From Volucribacter amazonae (lineage in GTDB: Bacteria > Pseudomonadota > Gammaproteobacteria > Enterobacterales > Pasteurellaceae): 64,000 bases of DNA. The stretch lies in NCBI RefSeq assembly GCF_029783845.1, contig NZ_LWID01000001.1:930001-994000 (forward strand), in the 5' to 3' direction. Below are positions 26,487 through 38,009 of the stretch, piece by piece. The translations under genes and the position numbers were made by a program. The notes below the pieces were generated by a model that saw only the letters and a list, made by a program, of their open reading frames with translations, did no database searches and was not told the DNA's origin. Position 1 is the stretch's first letter. The number at the start of each line of letters is the position of its first letter.

Positions 26487-28352
26487 TTACAACGGAAACA
26501 AAACCGGCACTAAGAACACGCTTACCAACATCACTAAAATAGTAAATGGGACACCGACTTTAACAAAATCCATAAATTTATATCCCCCAGGACCTAATAC
26601 CATGGTATTCACTGGCGAAGATATTGGTGTCATAAAGGCGGCGGAAGCGGCAATGGCAACAATCATTGCAAAAGGAACAGGGGAAACATTGAGCTGTTCT
26701 GCCATGGTAATCGCAATGGGTGCCATTAAGACTGCGGTGGCGGTATTTGAAATAAAGAGTCCTACTGTGGCACATAATACAAATAAGCTAATTAAAATGG
26801 CATGATAATCCCAGTTGCCAACTAACTCTAACATTCCTTGCACAATAAGATCAACACCTCCTGTTTTTTGTAATGCCACTGAGAAGGGGATCATACCAAC
26901 AATGAGAATTAAACTTGCCCAATGAATGGAGTTATAGGCACTTTTCGCATCGACACAACGAAACTTCGCTAACATTAAACAAGCAATCAACGCTGCGATC
27001 ACATTAGGCACTATCCCCGTTACCATTAAGATGACCATTGTTGCAATGGCAAATAAAGCGTGTGGTGCTTGACTAGAAGCTGGCGAGGCTTGTTCAGCTT
27101 CTGTAGGATAGCTTAATACAAAAAAGTCTTTGTTTTCTTTTTGCATTGCTTGAATTAAACGCCATTCTCCAATAACCAATAATAAATCCCCCATTTTAAA
27201 AGGTTCACTGGAAATATCTTCAGTGAGTAGTTCATTATTCCGTTTAATACCAATAAGATTTAAACCATAATTAGAACGTAAGCGAATATCTCGCACGCTT
27301 TTTCCTAGGATATTTGCCTCTGGGGAAGGGGTGAGTTCTGCCATACCTATGGTTTTCGCTTGACGGCTAAAATATTGTTCGGTAACTTGAGCAAGCCCTA
27401 ATTGGTATTGCTGACAAAATTGCTCAAGATTCAGATCTGGATTACCAATATCAATTAATAAAATATCTTTTTCTCTTAATTCGGAAGTACCTAAAGCACT
27501 AATAGAAATAGGACGAAAACGTCGCCAACGTTCAATAGAAACCACATCAAGGTTATATTGAGAACGTAAATGTAATTCGTCTAAGCGTTTACCAATAAAA
27601 GGCGAGCCTGAACGTACCACAAAATACTTTAATCGCCCTTCTAATTGGTATTTATCAATTAAATCCGTAATGGAATGGCGTTGAGTTTGTTCTGGGTTTT
27701 GCTCAGTAGGATCGGATAACCAACCACGCATAAAAAGCATATAGAGAATGCCTATAAGTAAAATAATTAGCCCTATGGGGGTAAAGGAAAAGAAACTTAA
27801 TCGCTCATCAGTGTAACGCATTAATTCTGCATTGACGATCAAATTAGGTGGCGTTGCTATAAGTGTCATCATACCGCTAATTAAGCCCGCAATACTCAAA
27901 GGCATCATTAAACGGCGTGGCGATATATTCATTTGACGACAAATTGTTAATACCACAGGAATAAAAATAGCAACCACGCCCGTTGAGCTCATAAATGCCC
28001 CTAGCCCTGTTACGGCTAGCATTAATAGCACAAGCACTTTTGTTTCACTATTATTCGCCACTCGCATCAGCCATTCGCTTACTTGATAAGCAATGCCTGT
28101 TCGTACTAGCCCTTCGCCGACAATGAAAAGCAAAGCGATCAGGATAACATTAGGATCACTAAATCCCGCAAAAACTTCTTCGATAGTTAAAATGCCACTC
28201 AAACAAAAAGCCAGCATAACTAACAAGGCAACCACGTCCATACGAATTTTATTACGAACAAATAAGAAAATGGCGACAAGTAAAAAAAGTAAGGTAACAA
28301 AAAGCGGAGTTTGTACAAAACCGTTATGCCAAGTTAGAATCTGTTGCAACAT
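26487..28352 (-). CDS. SLC13/DASS-family permease with two RCK_C (TrkA-C) domains
   Basis: This inner-membrane transporter has about 621 residues. Membrane helices in residues 1-210 and again from about 430 to the end bracket two cytoplasmic TrkA-C domains: LKYFVVRSGSPFIGKRLDEL and TPSPEANILGKSVRDIRLR mark their starts. Transport-domain motifs include STGVVAIFIPV and FISNTATAVLMAP. Family members carry dicarboxylates, sulfate or other anions with sodium; the substrate here is unknown. The ATG at 28352 has AGGGA upstream, while the ATG at 28370 has none, so the shorter form is chosen. Confidence 0.85.
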   Translation of the reverse strand: MLQQILTWHNGFVQTPLFVTLLFLLVAIFLFVRNKIRMDVVALLVMLAFCLSGILTIEEVFAGFSDPNVILIALLFIVGEGLVRTGIAYQVSEWLMRVANNSETKVLVLLMLAVTGLGAFMSSTGVVAIFIPVVLTICRQMNISPRRLMMPLSIAGLISGMMTLIATPPNLIVNAELMRYTDERLSFFSFTPIGLIILLIGILYMLFMRGWLSDPTEQNPEQTQRHSITDLIDKYQLEGRLKYFVVRSGSPFIGKRLDELHLRSQYNLDVVSIERWRRFRPISISALGTSELREKDILLIDIGNPDLNLEQFCQQYQLGLAQVTEQYFSRQAKTIGMAELTPSPEANILGKSVRDIRLRSNYGLNLIGIKRNNELLTEDISSEPFKMGDLLLVIGEWRLIQAMQKENKDFFVLSYPTEAEQASPASSQAPHALFAIATMVILMVTGIVPNVIAALIACLMLAKFRCVDAKSAYNSIHWASLILIVGMIPFSVALQKTGGVDLIVQGMLELVGNWDYHAILISLFVLCATVGLFISNTATAVLMAPIAITMAEQLNVSPVPFAMIVAIAASAAFMTPISSPVNTMVLGPGGYKFMDFVKVGVPFTILVMLVSVFLVPVLFPL

Positions 28353-28488
28353 TATGGTAGTCCCTGTCATTTAATTTTCGTTATTGTTTATAAAATTACC
28401 ACGAAATGATAGGGAGAGGAAGTGTAATGATTTTATATTCGCCACTTATTTATGCTTTTTTAACAACTAAGTGCGGTCAATTTTGAGA

Positions 28489-29082
28489 TTATTTTGTTAA
28501 AAACTTGCGTACTGGGGCAAAACTTTTGCGGTGCATTGGTAGCGGACCAAATTGTGCTAATTTTGCCAAATGCAATTTGGTTGGATAACCTTTATGTTGA
28601 GCAAAACCATATTGTGGATATTGTTGATCCAAGATTAACATTTCTTGATCTCTGGCAACTTTCGCCAAAATAGAGGCAGCACTAATTTCTGCCACAAGGC
28701 TATCTCCTTTGACCACCGCTTGCGAAGGGTAGTGCCATTTAGGCAACCGATTACCATCAACTAACACAAAATCTGGTAGTATGGCGAGATTTTCTACCGC
28801 TCTTTGCATCGCTAACATACTGGCTTGTAAAATATTTAATTGATCAATTTCTTCCGCTTCTGCTCGCCCTAAACTCCAAGCCAGTGCATTTTGTTTAATT
28901 TGCTCCGCCAATAATAGCCGTTTTTTTTCACTGAGTTTTTTGGAATCCATTAAGCCAGCTATAGGTTTATGGGGATCTAAAATCACTGCCGCAGTAACCA
29001 CTGCCCCCACTAAAGGACCTCTGCCAACTTCATCAACACCGGCGATATAATTTCCATTGGGATAAATAAATTGATCTGTCAT
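28489..29082 (-). CDS. rnhB: Ribonuclease HII
   Basis: RNase HII cuts RNA in RNA/DNA hybrids and removes misincorporated ribonucleotides. It has 197 residues. The catalytic Asp-Glu pair is D17-E18 in [29 protein letters not shown] and [16 protein letters not shown] are the other family motifs. Its ATG follows the lpxB stop codon directly (TAAATG), so it is the last gene of the envelope operon. In E. coli dnaE comes next; here the SLC13 permease does, on the same strand after a 136-bp gap. Confidence 0.97.
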   Translation of the reverse strand: MTDQFIYPNGNYIAGVDEVGRGPLVGAVVTAAVILDPHKPIAGLMDSKKLSEKKRLLLAEQIKQNALAWSLGRAEAEEIDQLNILQASMLAMQRAVENLAILPDFVLVDGNRLPKWHYPSQAVVKGDSLVAEISAASILAKVARDQEMLILDQQYPQYGFAQHKGYPTKLHLAKLAQFGPLPMHRKSFAPVRKFLTK

Positions 29083-30252
29083 TTATTGTTGTTCCAAGAT
29101 TTGTTGTACTGCCTCAGCCGCTTGTTTGTCGGCATCACGCTGAATTAATTTATGTAAATCGGTAAAACGTTGGATTAATTGGTTTCGCTTTTGTTTAGCC
29201 TGTTCATTGTCTGCTAATAGCTCGCTAAGCTGTTGTACTAAGTTATCTGGATTACAATCCTGTTGAATCAGCTCAGGTACGAGCATTTCATCAGCCAATA
29301 AATTTGGTAAGGAAATATAAGGCGTTTTAACTAAACGTTTGGCTAATTGATAAGTTGTTGCTTTCATACGGTAAGCCACAACCATAGGCGACTTACATAA
29401 CATTGCTTCCAGTGCGGCAGTGCCTGATGCCAATAAGGTGGCTTGGGCCACAATCATCGCTTGGCGAGCATAGCCATTGAGAAAAATAAGGGCTAATTCT
29501 GGGGCAACTTTGGCTTTAATTTGTTCAAATTGTTGACGGCGAGCAGAGCTAGTAAACGGCACTAAAAACTGTAAATCAGGGAATTGTTGTTTTAGTTTTT
29601 GGGCGGTCTGTAAAAAAGGCTCGCTTAAAAACTCAAGTTCTGCCCCACGACTCCCCGGTAAAATCGCCACATAACGCTGTTGCGGATCCAGTTGTAGCAG
29701 TTCACAAGCCTCATTACGGCAAGGTTTTAAGGCGATACTATCTGCCATAGTATGTCCGATAAACTGACAAGGCACGTCAAATTTATCATAAAAGGCTTTT
29801 TCAAAAGGTAATAAAGCTAACACTTGATGAGTAGCTTGAGCAATTTTGTGGATACGCTTTTGTCGCCATGCCCAAACAGAGGGACTAACATAATGAATGG
29901 TTTTAATGCCTTGTTGTTTTAATTTTAGCTCCACCGTTAAATTAAAATCTGGGGCATCAATACCAATAAAAACCTCAGGGCGTTGTTGCAACATTTGTTG
30001 AATCACAAGACGGCGTATTTTCAATAAGCGAGGTAAATGTTTAACCACTTCGCTTAATCCCATCACCGCAATTTCTTCCATGTCCACCAAACTTTGGCAA
30101 CCTTCTGCCTGCATTCTAGGCCCAGCAATGCCGATAAAGCGAGCATTAGGATAAATGATTTTTAAGGCACGAATTAATCCAGCCCCAAGGATATCCCCTG
30201 AAATTTCTCCTGCTACAATACCAATAAGCGGATAATCTTTATGTTTTTCCAT
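29083..30252 (-). CDS. lpxB: Lipid-A-disaccharide synthase
   Basis: This GT19 glycosyltransferase condenses UDP-2,3-diacylglucosamine with lipid X to make the lipid A disaccharide at the inner membrane. It has 389 residues (E. coli 382). The N-terminus shows [38 protein letters not shown] lies in the middle and [19 protein letters not shown] near the C-terminus, all LpxB hallmarks. A 62-bp gap separates it from lpxA and holds an uptake signal (30276-30284) within a weak dyad. Confidence 0.97.
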   Translation of the reverse strand: MEKHKDYPLIGIVAGEISGDILGAGLIRALKIIYPNARFIGIAGPRMQAEGCQSLVDMEEIAVMGLSEVVKHLPRLLKIRRLVIQQMLQQRPEVFIGIDAPDFNLTVELKLKQQGIKTIHYVSPSVWAWRQKRIHKIAQATHQVLALLPFEKAFYDKFDVPCQFIGHTMADSIALKPCRNEACELLQLDPQQRYVAILPGSRGAELEFLSEPFLQTAQKLKQQFPDLQFLVPFTSSARRQQFEQIKAKVAPELALIFLNGYARQAMIVAQATLLASGTAALEAMLCKSPMVVAYRMKATTYQLAKRLVKTPYISLPNLLADEMLVPELIQQDCNPDNLVQQLSELLADNEQAKQKRNQLIQRFTDLHKLIQRDADKQAAEAVQQILEQQ

Positions 30253-30314
30253 ATCTAAAAATACTTAAAAAAATGACCGCACTTTGAGTACGGTCAAGTC
30301 AAAAAATTGTTTAC

Positions 30315-31103
30315 CTAGCGAATAATGCCTCGTGTTGAACGCTTGAAAAACGCAATAAAGAAACTGATTGCCGAATCTTTTTCAGCAATTTGTTCAATTT
30401 CTGGCATGACTTCATCAAGGGTTTTACCACTGCGATAAATCAGTTTATACACATTGCGGATTGAATGTAAGGTTGGTTTATCAAAACCGCGGCGTTTTAA
30501 GCCCTCAATATTGACCCCAAAAGGTTGAGCATGGTTACCTTGCGCCATAACATAAGGTGGTACGTCTTGGCTTACCATTGACCCACCGCCAAGCATAACA
30601 TGAGCTCCCACGATAACAAATTGATGAATGGCAGACATACCGCCCACAATCACAAAATCATCTAATTCCACATGCCCAGCTAACGTGGCATTATTGGCAA
30701 GAATACAGCGGTTTTTGATTTGGCAATCATGAGCAATATGGGCATTAATCATAAAGAGGTTCTCATCGCCGATACGTGTTACCCCACCGCCTTGTACCGT
30801 ACCACGATGAATAGTTACACTTTCACGAATACGGTTACGGTTACCAATAATGGTTTTCGTTGGTTCATTTTGGTACTTAAGATCTTGGTTGACTTCGCCG
30901 ATACTCGCAAATTGGAAAATTTGGTTGTATTCGCCAATTTGGGTTATCCCATTGACCACTACATGAGAATGTAGTACCGTTCCCTTGCCAATTTCAACCT
31001 CTTTACCTATGACACAAAAAGGCCCAATCACCACATTTTCACCAATTTTTGCCCCTTGTTCCACAATGGCAGTAGGGTGTATTTTTGCACTTTGATGAAT
31101 CAT
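30315..31103 (-). CDS. lpxA: UDP-N-acetylglucosamine acyltransferase LpxA
   Basis: This enzyme performs the first acylation of lipid A synthesis. Starting at the ATG at 31103 ([14 protein letters not shown]), with TGGAG upstream, gives 262 residues, identical to the E. coli length; a frame start 18 bases earlier lacks support. Hexapeptide repeats ([29 protein letters not shown]) form the left-handed beta helix. The catalytic His lies in [12 protein letters not shown]. FabZ and LpxA adjacency is standard because both use hydroxyacyl-ACP. Confidence 0.97.
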   Translation of the reverse strand: MIHQSAKIHPTAIVEQGAKIGENVVIGPFCVIGKEVEIGKGTVLHSHVVVNGITQIGEYNQIFQFASIGEVNQDLKYQNEPTKTIIGNRNRIRESVTIHRGTVQGGGVTRIGDENLFMINAHIAHDCQIKNRCILANNATLAGHVELDDFVIVGGMSAIHQFVIVGAHVMLGGGSMVSQDVPPYVMAQGNHAQPFGVNIEGLKRRGFDKPTLHSIRNVYKLIYRSGKTLDEVMPEIEQIAEKDSAISFFIAFFKRSTRGIIR

Positions 31104-31124
31104 AATTTTCTCCAATGGCAAGAA

Positions 31125-31577
31125 TTAACGGCGCGCACACATTAAGATCGCTTCGCAAGCAACTTCACCGTCAACGGTGGCAATTCCTTTAAAACGGGTT
31201 ACCCCACGACGCTCTTTGATTACTTCAACATAAAGCTGCATTTGATCACCAGGTACAACAGGTTGTTTAAAACGGACTTCATCAATGCCTGCAAAATAAA
31301 AAAGCTCATCATCATTAAGATTATGGGTTTTAAAGGCTAAAATCCCCATAGCTTGTGCTAAAGATTCTAAAATCAATACGCCGGGAAAAATGGGTTTATG
31401 GGGAAAATGTCCCGTAAAGCAAGGTTCGTTTACGCTCACATTTTTAATGGCTTTTAACCACTTACCTTCTTCAAAATTAACCACACGATCAACCAAAAGA
31501 AAAGGGTAACGGTGTGGCAATAATTGCATAATTTCATTAATATCAACAATTCTGTCTGTTGTTTGTTCAGTTGTCAT
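31125..31577 (-). CDS. fabZ: 3-hydroxyacyl-ACP dehydratase FabZ
   Basis: This hot-dog fold dehydratase of fatty acid elongation has 150 residues. The opening [20 protein letters not shown] and the catalytic block [20 protein letters not shown], with its His and Glu, are unmistakable. It competes with LpxA for 3-hydroxymyristoyl-ACP, which explains its place between lpxD and lpxA. Gaps to both neighbours are under 25 bp. Confidence 0.98.
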   Translation of the reverse strand: MTTEQTTDRIVDINEIMQLLPHRYPFLLVDRVVNFEEGKWLKAIKNVSVNEPCFTGHFPHKPIFPGVLILESLAQAMGILAFKTHNLNDDELFYFAGIDEVRFKQPVVPGDQMQLYVEVIKERRGVTRFKGIATVDGEVACEAILMCARR

Positions 31578-31585
31578 TTTGATCC

Positions 31586-32620
31586 TTATTCGCTAAGTGA
31601 TTTATTATTTTGACGCTCTAAGGCTTTTAAACGTTTATTGATATTATCAATACCTAAGGTTAATACCGCCGTTTTACGCCATTCTTTGTTCGTTTGTAAT
31701 GGAATACCTGAAGAATACACACCCGGTTCGCTAATTGGTCGCATGACCATACCCATACCCGTAATGGTAACTTTATCGCAAATTTCCATATGCCCATTGA
31801 TCACGCTGGCACCGCCAATTAAGCAATAACGCCCAATTTTAAGGCTACCTGCCATAATCACACCGCCTGCAACCGCTGTACCTGTACCAATATGCACATT
31901 ATGAGCAATCTGACAAAGGTTATCAATGATCACATTGTCCTCAATAACGGTAGCATCTAACGCCCCTCGATCAATACAAGTACAAGCGCCAATCTCCACA
32001 TGATTACCAATAATCACTGTGCCAGTTTGTGGGATTTTAATCCAACGCCCACGATCATTGGCATAGCCAAAGCCATCGCTACCAATTACTGCCCCAGCTT
32101 GAATTAAACAATGCTCGCCAATTTGCACCTGATGATAAATACTGACATTTGCCCATAGTTGGCTATTTGCACCGATTTTGGCTTGTTTACCAATAAAGCA
32201 GTTTGCGCCGATAATCACATTATCACCAAGCTCAACCTCATCTTCAATAACAGTATTTGCCCCAATAGACACATTGTTACCCAATTTTGCCTTTGATGAA
32301 ATCACTGCACTTTCCGCAATGCCTGCCGCTGCTTTAGGGGTATTATCCATATATTGTGCCAGTAACGCATAAGCCACATAAGGATCTTTAACAATTAAGA
32401 GATTACTTTGTGCTGAGCAATAGCTAACATCTTGTTCTGTTACAATAATCGCCCCTGCTTGGCAATGCGACAATTGTTCACGAAATTTAGGATTGGAAAT
32501 AAACGTAATTTGCTTATTGTTCGCTTGCTCTAAAGGCGCAATGCTCTCAATCAAAATATCGGCGTTACCCCTAAGGGTAGCACCGATTTGTTCTGCTAAT
32601 TGTTGTAGTTGATATGCCAT
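31586..32620 (-). CDS. lpxD: UDP-3-O-(3-hydroxyacyl)glucosamine N-acyltransferase LpxD
   Basis: This enzyme performs the third step of lipid A synthesis. It has 344 residues (E. coli 341). An N-terminal substrate-binding domain precedes hexapeptide repeats such as [20 protein letters not shown]. The catalytic His lies in [17 protein letters not shown]. The start codon overlaps the skp stop by one base, so the two are translationally coupled. Confidence 0.97.
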   Translation of the reverse strand: MAYQLQQLAEQIGATLRGNADILIESIAPLEQANNKQITFISNPKFREQLSHCQAGAIIVTEQDVSYCSAQSNLLIVKDPYVAYALLAQYMDNTPKAAAGIAESAVISSKAKLGNNVSIGANTVIEDEVELGDNVIIGANCFIGKQAKIGANSQLWANVSIYHQVQIGEHCLIQAGAVIGSDGFGYANDRGRWIKIPQTGTVIIGNHVEIGACTCIDRGALDATVIEDNVIIDNLCQIAHNVHIGTGTAVAGGVIMAGSLKIGRYCLIGGASVINGHMEICDKVTITGMGMVMRPISEPGVYSSGIPLQTNKEWRKTAVLTLGIDNINKRLKALERQNNKSLSE

Positions 32621-33204
32621 TATTTAGCCTGTGCTGGGATTGCTTTTAACACTTCTTCGGTAATATCTTTTCCGTCATTGGCATAAACCACCGAATTGGC
32701 ATCTAACACAAGCGTATATTTTTTGTTTTTTGCTACTTTGTCTGTGGCTTGCTGAATGCTTTCTAATAGTTTAGTGCGTTCTTCAGCTTGACGGCGATCA
32801 TAAGCCACTTGAAACTCTTGTGCCTGTTTATCATGTTCAGCCACTAATTTGTTAATTTCCTCTTCAGCTGCGGCTTGTTGTTTATAAAGATCTTCTTGAC
32901 GTTTTTGTAACTCAGAAGGGCGTTGTTTTGGATCTTTAGCATCTTTTTCTAACTTCGCCACTTGCTCATCAATTTTCTGTCTTTCTGCTTGAATTTTCTC
33001 TTCAATGGCTTGTTTGCTTGCCTCTAATTTTTCCACTTGTGGTTTAAATTCCGCATCTAATTTCTCTTCTATCGCTTTACGATCAGGGTGATTTTGGAAA
33101 AGATAAGCGGCATTAATAAATGCAATATTTTCTGCAGCATTGGCTAACCCTGAAGTAAGGGCTAATGCTAAAGAAAGTGCGGTTACTTTTAAGATTTTTT
33201 TCAT
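32620..33204 (-). CDS. skp: Periplasmic chaperone Skp (OmpH)
   Basis: This trimeric chaperone carries unfolded outer-membrane proteins to BamA. It has 194 residues with a signal peptide of 23 residues ending GLANA. A long charged coiled-coil arm covers about residues 45-150 ([20 protein letters not shown]). It lies directly downstream of bamA and upstream of lpxD, as in E. coli. An uptake signal at 33175-33183 falls inside the signal-peptide codons, where it encodes part of the hydrophobic leader. Confidence 0.95.
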   Translation of the reverse strand: MKKILKVTALSLALALTSGLANAAENIAFINAAYLFQNHPDRKAIEEKLDAEFKPQVEKLEASKQAIEEKIQAERQKIDEQVAKLEKDAKDPKQRPSELQKRQEDLYKQQAAAEEEINKLVAEHDKQAQEFQVAYDRRQAEERTKLLESIQQATDKVAKNKKYTLVLDANSVVYANDGKDITEEVLKAIPAQAK

Positions 33205-33301
33205 AAGATTTTCCTTAATGTTTAATCATTGACTATATACCAAGCCATAACTTAGCCTGTCAGTTAATTTAAATGTAAATTATATGGCAAAAATTGTTAA
33301 A

Positions 33302-35740
33302 TTAGAATGTACCACCGATACTAAACTGGAATTGTTCAATTTCATCGCCATCATATTTTTTAATTGGTTTAGCATAAGAGAAAACCAATGGACCGATTGG
33401 TGATTGCCATTGTAAGGCAACGCCAGCGGATGCACGTACTCGTGTTGGATCACCATAATCTACGGTGGTAACGCTAGTACTCAAGCCCTCTTTATCCTTC
33501 TTCCAATGGGTATTCCATACACTTGCGGCATCAACAAAGACGGAGGTTCTTACTGAACGTTGATTTTTATCCGCCACAAATGGGGTTGGGAAAATTAATT
33601 CTACACTGGCGGTTGCCATGGCATTACCGCCTACCACATCGCCGTTAATATAATCATAACAACTTTTATCTACACTGACACCACCACAGTTACCACTTTG
33701 AACACTAGATTGCGACATATAAATCGCTTGCGGTCCTACACCACCATAAGCAAAACCACGCAAGGAACCTAAGCCACCAGCGGTATAATTTTGATAGAAT
33801 GGTAAGCGTTTACCACCAAAACCGTCAGCATAATTCGCACCGACTTTACCCGATAATACCCAAGTATGATCACGATTTAATGGATAAAACCCTGTGGCAT
33901 CAAAGTTTAATTTATAGTATTTATTATCAGAGCCTGGTGCGGTAACCCGTCCACCTAATGTGGCTTTTACCCCAGAGGTTGGGAAATAACCACGATTTAA
34001 GCTGTTATAATTCCAACCAAATGACACATCAAAATCACTGGCTTTAAATTTCCAACTATCAAAATTCATAGATTCTAAATATAAAGAACGATTATATTCA
34101 GGATAAACATTTTTTAATTTGTTATAGGTATAGCCTGCACCAAGATAGAAAGCGTTATTTTCGTTAACCGGGAAACCTAAGGTACCATTAAGTCCGTAAG
34201 TAGTTCTTGAATATGAGGCAATAGTATCATTATCTGAGTTATCATAGGTTTCATAGAAAACATTTCCGCCTAAACTCACACCGTCTTTAGTAAAATAAGG
34301 TTCATTATAACCAAGACTGATACTAGTACCATACTTATTCCGAGAACCCGACAGGCTGACAGAAGATCCCATACCGAGGAAGTTATCCTGCTTAATACTT
34401 GCCTGATAACTTAAACCACTTTCTGTACCATAACCAATACCAAAGTTAATACTTCCCGTATTACGCTCTTTCACTTTGTAAACCACATCAAGTTGATCAT
34501 CAGTACCTTCTACTGGGACGGTTTTATAATCAACGGTTTCAAAAAATCCTGTGCGTTCTAACCGCACTTTACCTAATTCAAGTAAACTTGAGGAAAGCCA
34601 AGTACCTTCTTGCTGACGCATTTCTTGACGTAACGTAGAGTCGGCACTGACATCATTTCCTTCAAAGCGAATACGACGTACTGAATAACTGCGTCCAGCA
34701 TCAACCACAAAGGTTAAAGCTACCGTATGATTTTGATCATCAAATTCTGGGTGTAAATTAATAGTGGCAGTGGCATAACCCCGCTCACCTAATTTGGCTT
34801 TAATCGCCTCTTCTACGGTATTAATATCCGAACCTCGGAAGATTTCACCTACTTCAATATGTTGTAAGGCTGGTAATAGTTCTGTACTCATACCGGCTGT
34901 ATCGCCCACAATACGAGCAGCAATCACCCGATATTGTACACCTTCATTCATATTAATGGTTACTTCAACCATCGTATCTTTCTGTTTACCATCAACAATT
35001 TCTGACGGCTGAATTTGTACATCAGTACTGGTAATTTGGAACTTAGCATAACCTTGATTGAGATAAAAATTACGTAAGGTTTCAAGATCTAATTCAAACT
35101 TTTGTTGCTCAAACTTATTACCCCATAACTTCCACCAAGCATCAGGTTGTAACTCAATTTGCTCTAATAACTTGCTATCACTAAAATGTTCATTACCATG
35201 GAAAGTAATCTGTTTTAAAATCGCAATATCATTTTCTTTGATAACAAGTTTTACTTCTGCTCGATTATTGGGCAAACGGTTAATAACCGTTTCTACTTTT
35301 GCATCATAACGCCCAACGCTACGATAATGTTCTTCTAAACTTTGACTAAATGCCGCTAACTTCTCATTATTTAAAATTTCACCTGTAGCAATACCATTAG
35401 CTTCTAAATTCTGTTTTAAAGCCTCTGTTGGTACTGCTTTATTGCCTTCAATAACAATATCTGCAATAACAGGGCGCTCCACCACTGAAATGACTAATGT
35501 ATTGCCATCACGAGAAGCCCGCACATCTTCATAAGCATTTTGCAAAAACATAGTGCGAACCACATTGGCAATATCATTATCAGTAGCACGTTGCCCAACG
35601 CGTACAGGTAAACTAGCAATAATATTGCGTTCTGTACTTGGCTGTACCCCCTCTACACGAATATCTTGTACTACAAAAGGTGCTGCTAAAGCAGATCCTG
35701 TTGCACCAAACAGTAAACTAGTAATAAGAAGTTTTTTCAT
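33302..35740 (-). CDS. bamA: Outer membrane protein assembly factor BamA
   Basis: BamA folds beta-barrel proteins into the outer membrane. It has 812 residues (E. coli 810). The signal peptide ends SALA, then APFVVQDIRVEGVQPSTE opens the first of five POTRA domains (to about residue 425). The 16-strand barrel follows, with the conserved loop-6 region near RGFAYGGVGP and the C-terminal FSIGGTF ending in Phe. An uptake signal lies at 34561-34569. The gene is flanked by rseP and skp in the universal gammaproteobacterial order. Confidence 0.98.
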   Translation of the reverse strand: MKKLLITSLLFGATGSALAAPFVVQDIRVEGVQPSTERNIIASLPVRVGQRATDNDIANVVRTMFLQNAYEDVRASRDGNTLVISVVERPVIADIVIEGNKAVPTEALKQNLEANGIATGEILNNEKLAAFSQSLEEHYRSVGRYDAKVETVINRLPNNRAEVKLVIKENDIAILKQITFHGNEHFSDSKLLEQIELQPDAWWKLWGNKFEQQKFELDLETLRNFYLNQGYAKFQITSTDVQIQPSEIVDGKQKDTMVEVTINMNEGVQYRVIAARIVGDTAGMSTELLPALQHIEVGEIFRGSDINTVEEAIKAKLGERGYATATINLHPEFDDQNHTVALTFVVDAGRSYSVRRIRFEGNDVSADSTLRQEMRQQEGTWLSSSLLELGKVRLERTGFFETVDYKTVPVEGTDDQLDVVYKVKERNTGSINFGIGYGTESGLSYQASIKQDNFLGMGSSVSLSGSRNKYGTSISLGYNEPYFTKDGVSLGGNVFYETYDNSDNDTIASYSRTTYGLNGTLGFPVNENNAFYLGAGYTYNKLKNVYPEYNRSLYLESMNFDSWKFKASDFDVSFGWNYNSLNRGYFPTSGVKATLGGRVTAPGSDNKYYKLNFDATGFYPLNRDHTWVLSGKVGANYADGFGGKRLPFYQNYTAGGLGSLRGFAYGGVGPQAIYMSQSSVQSGNCGGVSVDKSCYDYINGDVVGGNAMATASVELIFPTPFVADKNQRSVRTSVFVDAASVWNTHWKKDKEGLSTSVTTVDYGDPTRVRASAGVALQWQSPIGPLVFSYAKPIKKYDGDEIEQFQFSIGGTF

Positions 35741-35784
35741 CGTAACAATGATCCTGTGTAATTAAATCAACGGTTTATAATAAA

Positions 35785-37119
35785 CTATAAACGTAAAAAA
35801 TCATTAAATATTGCAAAAAATGTTAGCATAAGTAGTAAGGTTGCCCCTATACGATAGCTAATTTCTTGCATACGAGCGGATAAGGGCTTGCCACGAATGG
35901 CTTCCGCCGCTAAAAACACTAAATGCCCACCATCTAAAACAGGGAGTGGAAATAGGTTCATAATACCTAAATTTACACTAATGAGCGCCATAAAACTGAG
36001 GTAATAAACAAAACCGATTTCGGAAGAAATACCCGCACCTTTTGCAATAGATATTGGACCACTTAAATTATTTAACGATAAATCGCCTGTAAATAATTTA
36101 CCAATCACTTTAATGGTAATCCAACATAATTGGATTGTTTTTTCTAGCCCTTTTTGCAAAGACTCAAGCATACCATATTTTAGCTCGGTACGGTATTCAT
36201 CAGCAATCGGTTCAACCGTTGGCGATAAACCAACAAACCAACGCTGTTGATTTTTTTCTGGCACAATCTCTATTTGATGATAATCACCATGACGCTCAAA
36301 GGTAATTGGCAATGGTTGCCCATTTGAATCTTGTATCCTTTGCACAAATTGTTGCCAATCGACCTTTTGTTGCCCAACTGCAACAATATTATCCCCTACC
36401 ATTAACCCCGCTTGGTCAGCCGGCGAACCTGCAATCACATTAGACAAGATCATACTCACTTTAGTTCGCATAGGTTCAATGCCTAAAGCAGAAAAAGCAC
36501 TTTCTTTATCAGGATCAAAACGCCAATTCGCCAAATTTATTATTTTTTGTTTTTCAACGCCTGTTTGTATATCTTTCAATAAGATAGCAACTTGCTGGCT
36601 ACCCATTTTAGTGGCAAGTAACATATTAACAGTTTCCCAATCTGGAGTTTTGCTACCATCAATAGCCATAATTTGATTATCTGGTCGGATATCTGCTTGT
36701 GCTGCTAGAGATTGTGGTTGAACTTGCTCTATAACGGGTTTTATCGTGGGAATACCAATTAAATAAATCACCCAATAAGCAAAAATCGCAAACAAAAAAT
36801 TCGCTAGTGGCCCAGCGGCAATAACAAAAGCACGTTGTGCTACGGTTTTATGATTAAAGGCTTGTGATTTTAATTGTTCTGGTACGCTTTCATTACGTTC
36901 ATCAAGCATTTTTACATAACCGCCGAGCGGAATAAGAGAAACAGCAAATTCTGTGCCTTGTTTATCTTTACGTGACCAAATAACTTTGCCGAAACCAATA
37001 GAAAAACGCTGAACTTTTATACCGCACTTTCGTGCTGCCCAAAAATGACCATATTCGTGTACCGCCACTAAAACAGCGATAACAATAATAAACGCACCTA
37101 AAGACCATAAAAATGACAT
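35785..37119 (-). CDS. rseP: Site-2 intramembrane metalloprotease RseP
   Basis: RseP cleaves the anti-sigma factor RseA in the sigma-E envelope stress response and clears signal-peptide remnants. It has 444 residues. The zinc site H21-E22-Y-G-H25 is in the first membrane helix, the third ligand is in FPLPVLDGGHLVF near the C-terminus, and two PDZ domains lie between (for example NVIAGSPADQAGLMVGDNIV). An uptake signal lies at 37021-37029. It sits between cdsA and bamA. Confidence 0.97.
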   Translation of the reverse strand: MSFLWSLGAFIIVIAVLVAVHEYGHFWAARKCGIKVQRFSIGFGKVIWSRKDKQGTEFAVSLIPLGGYVKMLDERNESVPEQLKSQAFNHKTVAQRAFVIAAGPLANFLFAIFAYWVIYLIGIPTIKPVIEQVQPQSLAAQADIRPDNQIMAIDGSKTPDWETVNMLLATKMGSQQVAILLKDIQTGVEKQKIINLANWRFDPDKESAFSALGIEPMRTKVSMILSNVIAGSPADQAGLMVGDNIVAVGQQKVDWQQFVQRIQDSNGQPLPITFERHGDYHQIEIVPEKNQQRWFVGLSPTVEPIADEYRTELKYGMLESLQKGLEKTIQLCWITIKVIGKLFTGDLSLNNLSGPISIAKGAGISSEIGFVYYLSFMALISVNLGIMNLFPLPVLDGGHLVFLAAEAIRGKPLSARMQEISYRIGATLLLMLTFFAIFNDFLRL

Positions 37120-37129
37120 CGTTTATATC

Positions 37130-37990
37130 CTATAACACAAAAAAGTAAAAATAGCTGAAAAATGGCACTGCCGCCGTTAAGCTATCAATGCGATCAAGAA
37201 TACCACCATGCCCCGGAATTAATTGGCTACTGTCTTTAATTCCAGCTTCACGTTTGAACATACTTTCAGTTAAATCCCCTACAATAGAAATAGCGACAGT
37301 TGCTACTGATAATAAGATAAATTCACTCAGCGGAATCGCCCCATTAATTTGGGTAAATTGTAAGAATAACCAAGCAAAAATTGCCGCTGTTGCTAATCCA
37401 CCCAATACGCCTTGCCAAGTTTTACCCGGGGATACTTTAGGGGCAAGTTTATGTTTACCAAATTTACGCCCTGCGAAATAAGCCCCAGAATCTGCCGCCC
37501 ACACTAAAACAAAAACATACAATAAAAGCACGATGCCATGATAAGGATCTAAAGTATATTGGCTTAAACGTAAACTTAATACGCCAACAAAAAAAGGAAC
37601 TAATGTGACAAAAGCAAACAAAATTTGTGCTGCAATAGTACGCCCCCAATTTGCAATACTACGAGGATAAAGCGCAATCAAGCTAATGGCAACAAACCAC
37701 CAAATAACGGAAATAAATAACAAAAATTCACTAGATTGAACAAAGACTCGTCCCACATCTAAATCATTTATACCACTATAAAGCCAAAGAAATAAGAATG
37801 TTGCACTAATAGCGGTAATAACCCAACGTGCCACGACAAGTTTTAATTGGGGAAATTGCGTCCATTCCCAAATAGCCAAGACCACAACAGCCCCTAAAGC
37901 TAAAGAAAAGTAAAAAGGGGAAAAATAAAATAATACTGCAAAGACTGCTAAAATAAGTACAATCGCAGATAAAATTCGTTGTTTCAGCAA
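37130..37990 (-). CDS. cdsA: Phosphatidate cytidylyltransferase CdsA
   Basis: CdsA makes CDP-diacylglycerol, the precursor of all phospholipids. It has 286 residues with about eight membrane helices. The CDS signature is complete: SPGKTWQGVLGGLATA and, near the C-terminus, FKREAGIKDSSQLIPGHGGI followed by LDRIDS. It is 10 bp upstream of rseP and 19 bp downstream of uppS in the same operon. Confidence 0.97.
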   Translation of the reverse strand: MLKQRILSAIVLILAVFAVLFYFSPFYFSLALGAVVVLAIWEWTQFPQLKLVVARWVITAISATFLFLWLYSGINDLDVGRVFVQSSEFLLFISVIWWFVAISLIALYPRSIANWGRTIAAQILFAFVTLVPFFVGVLSLRLSQYTLDPYHGIVLLLYVFVLVWAADSGAYFAGRKFGKHKLAPKVSPGKTWQGVLGGLATAAIFAWLFLQFTQINGAIPLSEFILLSVATVAISIVGDLTESMFKREAGIKDSSQLIPGHGGILDRIDSLTAAVPFFSYFYFFVL

Positions 37991-38009
37991 AAGCCTATCT
38001 CCTTATGAA